In this document: in pieces, positions 58,414-64,000 of the stretch | Position numbering within the stretch: position 1 is the first letter of the stretch | Layout: each line of letters opens with the position of its first letter | Source of the DNA: Isoetes taiwanensis | Lineage: Eukaryota; Streptophyta; Lycopodiopsida; Isoetales; Isoetaceae | Reading direction: 5' to 3' | DNA length: 64,000 bases | Assembly (NCBI GenBank): GCA_021234155.1 | Contig: JAJEKV010000087.1 | Span: forward strand, 3,031,242 to 3,095,241 | The notes under the pieces: generated by a model | Database searches by the model: none | Told to the model about the DNA's origin: nothing | Seen by the model: the letters and a program-made list of their open reading frames with translations, nothing else | Program-made: the position numbers and the translations under genes

Positions 58414-60078
58414 CATATAGCCTTTATATGTGTTAATGGCTATATGTGTTAATGTTTTTTGGTGTCCATTAGATAAAGGTATGATTCCCAGAATATGCTA
58501 GATCAACGGTGTCAACTTTTACACCTCAGGTCCCTATACATGGGCACGCTCCCTATACGCCTGACATACGTACACCAAATAAAATAAAAAAATAAAGAGT
58601 ACATCCACATCACACAAACATTTGCACCAGGAAGAAGACACGAAATTTAATTTTCATATTGACAGAACACAGCCATGGCCTCACACAGCAAACCGAAACA
58701 CAATTACATCGTTTCCCATCTGCAGGAAGCACACCATTTGTATAAAACCCACCCCATTCCAAAGCATGTCAAGTAATCCAATTGTACAACTCCATTTGCC
58801 CTCTACCCTCTAACAACCATGTCTCCATCCGACAAAGATGCGGCAGAGAAAAGAAATTTGACACGGCCGATAATGCGTTCAAGGAAATCCATGGATGCAA
58901 CAAGTGATTGATGCGTGACAACCGTCTCTAGCACAGAGAATACACATTCTGGAAGAAATCGCCTCACAATCAACAAATCGAATAACACAGAAGAGGAACC
59001 CTCAATCAATCCACATGCCACGAAACTAGAATTACCCAAATGTTCCCTCTTGAATATACAGAAGAATCTCTTCACCTCGCAAGCAAGCACCCTGCAAGAT
59101 TCTGATAGTGGAAGCCCCATCTGAAGCCCGACACTTAGTGGCTGCTACTCCGAAACCACCAAGAAATACACAGACCACAACAAAACCCTACTCAGAACAC
59201 CCAAGAAGCGAATCCACTGATATTTTGGCCAGTTCAAAACATGTGGAATCGGGCAAAGCTGACCTCATGCTTCACTGCATCGTAAAAATCACCCGCAAGA
59301 TAACCCGTCCGGATGGCGATTTCAAGCGCCCATCGGCTCCTCCATCCGTTGGCCTGGTCCTGCCACCTCCATCGGCCTGCTCTTAGTAGTCCCCGTGAAC
59401 AGGAGTCCTGCTATTTTCGACCATGCAAGCCGCTCATGCCATAACAAAGAAAAAAAAAAGCTCCCCCTTTTCCCGGCTAACCTACGCCAGAATCATAGAA
59501 AAGAGAAATTTTGGCGACGTATTCACATGTAGTTCATCTGAGACAGCTGGAGCAGTTTACACTTGAGCGGCTCAACAACTTGACGTCCGGCAAAAACTTT
59601 TCGGTGACATGTGAGGCGTCCCTAACGAGAAACAAGATTTTTAACGTCCACTAAAGCTAATTGGCTTTGGAAAGCTGGGTTTAGTACGTACATCTTTCTA
59701 AGTTTCTAGCCTTTGAGTTTGAAGGTTGGACATGGAGCACCGTATTTATCGGACGTCGTATGTTATAGCCACGGGCATATCCGTGGTATATCCGTGCCTT
59801 TGACATATTATAGCCACGCCCAAAAAAAATTACATGGCATTTTTGTGGACTAAGTGGGTTTCTTGCCATTTAAGGCTGGCTATAACATGCCCACGTCCGA
59901 CATTTACTGCGATGGGTTGGACATTGGTTTTGATGTTTATAGATGACGTTGCCTATAATTGTTTGGGCTATTGGGATTGCCTTCACCTTAACACACTGCC
60001 CCTCAAGTTTATAGTGATCCAACGGTTCAGATCAATCTTGATCAGTGTGTTACTGGAGCTATAACACACTGCTACTCC

Positions 60079-60098
60079 ATAACACCCTAGGGTGTTAT
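60079..60098. repeat. 20-bp perfect palindrome (copy 2)
   Basis: Same sequence as at 57543-57562. Confidence 0.85.
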
Positions 60099-60171
60099 CA
60101 AATGGACAGATCCAGATTGATGTTAATGGTGATCGAATGACCCAAAACTCTTGGGGCAGTGTGTTAAGGGG

Positions 60172-60363
60172 GATAACGCCCTGGCCCTCGGGTGTTACTT
60201 CAAAAAAAAATTGAGGGCCATCAAAATGGCTCGAGCGTGCGCGTACTTCAAAAAAAAATTTGAGCCATCAAAATAGCTCGGGCATGCGCTACGCGCACAC
60301 CCTCACCATTTTGATGGCCCTCAAAAAAAAAAATCAGTAACACCCTCGGGCCAGGGCGTTATC
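60172..60363. mobile_element. Foldback MITE, family B, in duplication copy 2
   Basis: 192 bp. The outer arms, GATAACGCCCTGGCCC and its inverse at the right end, are perfect here, better preserved than in copy 1. Confidence 0.8.
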
Positions 60364-60649
60364 TACACTATATTTGTGGTCAATTTTGGTTCTCCTTATC
60401 TCAACATTGCAAGGATTCATTAGTGATGCATATCACAAAATGTACATCTCTTATGTCCAAATCAATGTTTAGGTATGTCACTATTCCAAGTGTGCCATTT
60501 GCAATATTGATGTTTGTTGTTATGATGACCTTGCAACCAACTATACAACATGGGGGCATAAGGATATAATACCAGATAAGGCCAAAACTTAAGGCTTTGC
60601 AAGCTTCCGTCTCTTACAATCTAGTTTGTCTCTTACATAATGGCTATCA

Positions 60650-62190
60650 CATCATGAAATCCCAAAACCTCAAAAGAGGCGAGGCAAGGGAGGTTTTAAT
60701 AAACTTCAAGTTCTGCTGTTGAATATTTCCATCTGTGCTAAGCTAGGAGAAGGCATAAGAGCTAAGAGGGAAGCATTGGAATGATAGTCTTCAACTGATA
60801 GGAAGGACAATCTCCATGGTCCTCAATAAATAGCAATAATTGATCATGAAATACTGAATTGCAGCCGGTGGAAGATCCGTAGACGCCAGCAATGAGAACA
60901 GTCAGATCCATTTTCCAACTCCTCTCTCATAACATTTCCCAGCATCTCTCATACGAATAATCGGCTGAAGTCCAATAAAGGTGGATTAAATCCCTTTCAT
61001 GATGCCTTCGGAGCTCATGTTTTATATCAAAAATCATCATCTGACTCATGGGCTCCCCATACACCAACTTCAAATAAATCTAACATTGTAAGTGATTCTT
61101 CATTAGATACTTCATAAGCTTTAGTCGTACATCACGTTGGTAGCATGGATGTCTCCATGAGTAATAGCGAAAGGAACATAACCATGTCTAAATCTACTTG
61201 CAAAACCTTCCATGAAGCATTAGCATACGATACATCAATGATGTTGACAAGTTTTTGAGATAGATTTATCTTTGTCTCTCCACTTGATGCTTTATGTTTG
61301 GTCCTATTCCATGCAAATCTTCAAAATTTTATTTCAAACCATCATAGAACTTCTTCCTGCCCCATATACCAACCTACAGTCTTTAACTACTTACATTCTC
61401 AGAGTGATGCATCTCTCCAAAATGATCCATGCAAATCTGCAATAGCTTTCATTACATTACTCAAGACTACTAGAGCATCACGAGTTTTCTCTAATGGTTT
61501 CATTCCCGATATATGAATTCCAAAATAAAAATTTAAACTTGTGCTATTGGCTTCTAGATATTCCACTAGAATTAGAACATACCACTACATGTTGAGGCTG
61601 AGGCGAAGAAGACTTTAAGTATGACCTTGAACATATTATCAAACTTTTGAAAAAGGAAAGCTTCATGACATTCACCAAAGGAGATGTAGTTCATGCTCCT
61701 TTGAAGAAGACATGGCGAGCTCCTCAATTTTAAAATAAAAGCTTTGGAAAGAGAATGCACAACTTTGTTGTGGGTATCTAAAACTTCTGTAGTTGAGCAC
61801 TCCACTGTAAGACAAAAAAAATGCACTGGACGGTCCTTTATTTTCATTAAGGAGCTCAGATTTTAAAGATTTGATTTGCATCTTGGCATTGTCGATGATA
61901 CAATTCCGATAAAGAATACTTCCCAGCCATAGTAGAGAAATGATAGGAGTTGTGGGCTTTAAGATAAGATTGTTCTATTGAGCAAGGACGCAAAGCGATG
62001 GAGATTATAAAAATGCAAGAAGTGGGTAACAGAAACAAGGATGTATGTCTATGCTATGGATTGAAAACATTGCAGCATTGGATCTACGGCAACCACCACC
62101 AAGGCTTGGAACGAGTATCAGAAATGAAAATTTTTCATCTTGAGTAGCACACGTCGATGGGCCTGCCATCCGATTGACAATAATACAAGC
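60650..62190 (-). pseudogene. CHK-like kinase pseudogene
   Basis: It follows the intact kinase gene (50974-52422) along its whole length, including the downstream flank and the start region (CTACTCAAGATG equivalent near 62145). Small deletions (about 28 bp near 60977), substitutions and frame changes break it. The longest surviving frame, 61572-61847, keeps the ATP-site region (KAFILKLRSS). A duplicate that has lost function. Confidence 0.85.
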
Positions 62191-62722
62191 GCAAAGTAGA
62201 TAGACAAAATGATTAAATTTTCGTTCTCATCAACTCTGTTGCACCTAGATTTAGACCAAAATTTTTTGTCAGCTATTACTTGTGTCACTGAAGAAAAAAA
62301 AGCACAAAAAAACAGGCAAGGCTAAGGAAGCTCTTCAGAGCAAGAGTAAGGAAGCTTTTCGAGCTGTCGGAGCTCATCTTGGCGGAGCTCCTCCCCCCTC
62401 CCCACCCCCTCCCCCCCTTTTTGAAGGACATCAAACTATATTGAAAGTCCAAGCCAAAAGACAGATACAATTGCACAGGCGGAATTAAAATCTCAGAGGA
62501 TAATCATGATCCATTAAGATCTCTCCACCAAATTTTCTTCCCGCCTCTTCCTTGGTGGTAAAGCTACCTTGAATTATCCCACATTTTAGGTTTTGAGTTT
62601 CGGACTATCCTACGTTTTTGTTTTTTAGTTTCTTGAATCCCATGTTTTGAATGTAGACCTCATTTTCATTCAATCCTGGTCTTAGAAAATCTAATTTTTT
62701 CGCCCTTAACTGCAATATTTCA
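62191..62722. other. Intergenic region
   Basis: No gene is recognised. A C-rich tract is at about 62390-62420. It is followed by the Harbinger transposase remnant. Confidence 0.45.
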
Positions 62723-63310
62723 ATGGATCCGGTAATTCTTGGCATGATTGCCATGCTTTGGAGGGCCATCGAATTAGCCTTCGAAAACTTCCATCTTCAT
62801 TTAATACAAGAAATTGAACAAGAAGACTCAATAGAGATCTTAGAATAGGATGGAGAGCTAGAAGACATCAATAGGACAGAGATTATTAGACATAACTAAG
62901 GAATTTGAAGATGCTACAGGTATACATAATATTCGCGGAGTAATTGATGGTTCTCGTGTGTATCTGTATAGAAAACCATGGAGCGAGGACAAGGGTGATG
63001 ATTATTACTCAAGGTACAAGAAGCATTCCTGCCTTATGCAAGGTGTAGAGTTATTCATTCAAGAGTGTTCATTAATGTTTGTGTGTGAACAAGACTGGTT
63101 CTGTTCATGTTGCAAATTAGTTCAAGAAGAGTTTGTTATACAAGAGGCTAGTTGCCAAACAAATATTGCAGGGTCCAACACTTCAGATGAGACGTAAAAA
63201 AATTAGTAAAGGGACAATGATAGATCAAGATATTACTATCACAATTCCACCAATGCTGCTTGGGGATTCAGCATATCCCAGTCGAAGATTCCTTCTCAAA
63301 GTGTTTTCTG
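62723..63310 (+). pseudogene. PIF/Harbinger transposase, internally deleted
   Basis: It starts at ATG 62723 with MDPVILGMIAMLWRAIELAF, matching the N-terminus of the transposase at 10609-11982. It then jumps, after about 62870, to EFEDATG, then YLYRKPWSEDKGDDYYSRYK, losing about 140 codons. Later LLGDSAYPSRRFLLKVFSD keeps the second catalytic Asp. Frame changes and the missing C-terminus (third acid) make it inactive. Confidence 0.8.
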
Positions 63311-63360
63311 ATCTATTACATGAAGTAAAAGATTTATATTTTAAACCTATGTTACAGTAG

Positions 63361-64000
63361 CAGTTTTGTCAATGCACTGTTCATTTGGCATTGGCCAAAG
63401 TGTTGTAGCACAACGAATACTTTTATGATAATTTTTCTCGAGCTCAGATTTGTTGATCAACCTAAAAGGGCCTGATCATTTACTTGCATTTGCAATTGCT
63501 GTAAAACTTAACATGGCATTTGATGTAGAACTCAACAAACTTGAGATGACATGAACATGTGCTCGACAGATCAACTAACCCTTTGCACAGATCAACAAGA
63601 CATTTGCATTGAACATTTATAAAAGAAAATTAAGATATGAAATGAAATACATTTTATTGAAAGGCATTGAACATTGAAATGAATGCGCATCAGTGTATTT
63701 CTAATTTTGCACTACTCAAATGTGTTCTAACCACAATCAATCTATAGTTTGCACATCATTGAAAGGTTTTTAGCATATGAATCTTCAACTCTAGACATCC
63801 ACCATATCTACAAACACAGATAAAGAAGCTCATCTGCTGTAAATCTGGGTTGATTTAGGAGTTTTATTTTAAGTTAATTTATGTAATTTAAATACATAAG
63901 TTACAAAAATTGTGCTCTAAGAGTCACTATTTTAGGATATCCTAAAAAAAAAGGGAGAAGCTTTATATTAGGCTGCATTTAAAAGGGACTGTAGTCCTTA
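63361..64000. other. AT-rich sequence without a recognised feature
   Basis: I see no gene, RNA or clear repeat here. Confidence 0.4.

Larger units (their letters stand above)
55887..58442 (+). repeat. Segmental tandem duplication, copy 1
   Basis: A 2.56-kb unit starting TATGTGTTAATGTTTTTTGG. It holds non-coding sequence, a foldback MITE and, at its right end, 330 bp of a CHK-kinase paralogue. Copy 2 follows directly from 58443 with high identity. The junction contains the repeated TATGTGTTAATG, a likely microhomology. Open frames in it (56066-56341, 56345-56725 +, and 56203-56550 -) are partly shared by copy 2, but I recognise no protein. Confidence 0.85.
58443..60947 (+). repeat. Segmental tandem duplication, copy 2
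   Basis: The second copy of the unit at 55887-58442, with small indels (for example a shorter stretch near 59545 and near 59975). Its right part continues into the fuller CHK pseudogene instead of stopping at the boundary seen in copy 1. Confidence 0.85.

Noticed and set aside
1-64000. tRNA, rRNA and LTR retrotransposon signals
   Set aside because: Looked for by eye (tRNA arms and CCA-adjacent patterns, long direct repeats with integrase or protease motifs); none convincing. A tRNAscan-SE and LTR search would settle this.

Overview
This window looks like nuclear DNA of a land plant. It has GT-AG introns of about 70-850 nt and plant-type proteins: a PAP2/PAP9-like purple acid phosphatase with a C-terminal anchor, and tonoplast aquaporin remnants. 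Gene density is low, and much of the rest is decayed transposons. An intron-bearing DUF1365 gene next to a CHK-like kinase gene, and the lack of any recognisable LTR retrotransposon, would fit a non-seed plant (fern, lycophyte or bryophyte). That assignment is an inference and is not proven by the sequence.

Four genes look intact. (1) A purple acid phosphatase (+, 17383-20378, two exons). (2) An uncharacterised multi-pass membrane protein (-, 22464-25920, eight exons, all but the first junction resolved). (3) A DUF1365 protein (+, 48791-50592, five exons). (4) An intronless CHK/aminoglycoside-phosphotransferase-like kinase (-, 50974-52422). The last two are convergent, with 381 bp between their stop codons.

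Left part (1-16 kb): a 6.3-kb hAT element (1383-7643, 14-bp perfect terminal inverted repeats) carries its transposase plus a nested MITE and a nested LINE 3' fragment. Next comes a two-gene PIF/Harbinger element: a Myb/SANT-like ORF with two in-frame stops, and a DDE nuclease ORF with one. Then a 1.56-kb TIR element rich in AAAACG, and a decayed Crypton-like (DUF3504) tyrosine recombinase at 14.4-15.9 kb.

Middle part (26-47 kb): a graveyard of host genes and transposons. It holds remnants of a C9orf85-like (DUF2039) gene, a coiled-coil gene, a SET-domain gene lying beside CACTA transposase pieces, a TIP aquaporin split into two ordered halves about 7 kb apart, and an RlmN-like radical-SAM rRNA methyltransferase whose last exon runs straight into a LINE (ORF1 plus endonuclease). 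At 43.6-46.9 kb three transposons are nested: a LINE with a (TAGA)n tail lies inside a 3.0-kb TIR element with an 8-bp target duplication, which lies inside a 0.3-kb MITE. The MITE has an uninterrupted relative at 1639-1919.

Right part (53-64 kb): a possible AP2 fragment, a 385-bp-period duplication, and a 2.5-kb tandem segmental duplication (55887-58442 and 58443-60947). Each copy carries the same foldback MITE and a piece of a CHK-kinase paralogue. The fuller CHK pseudogene lies at 60650-62190. An internally deleted Harbinger transposase ends the window.
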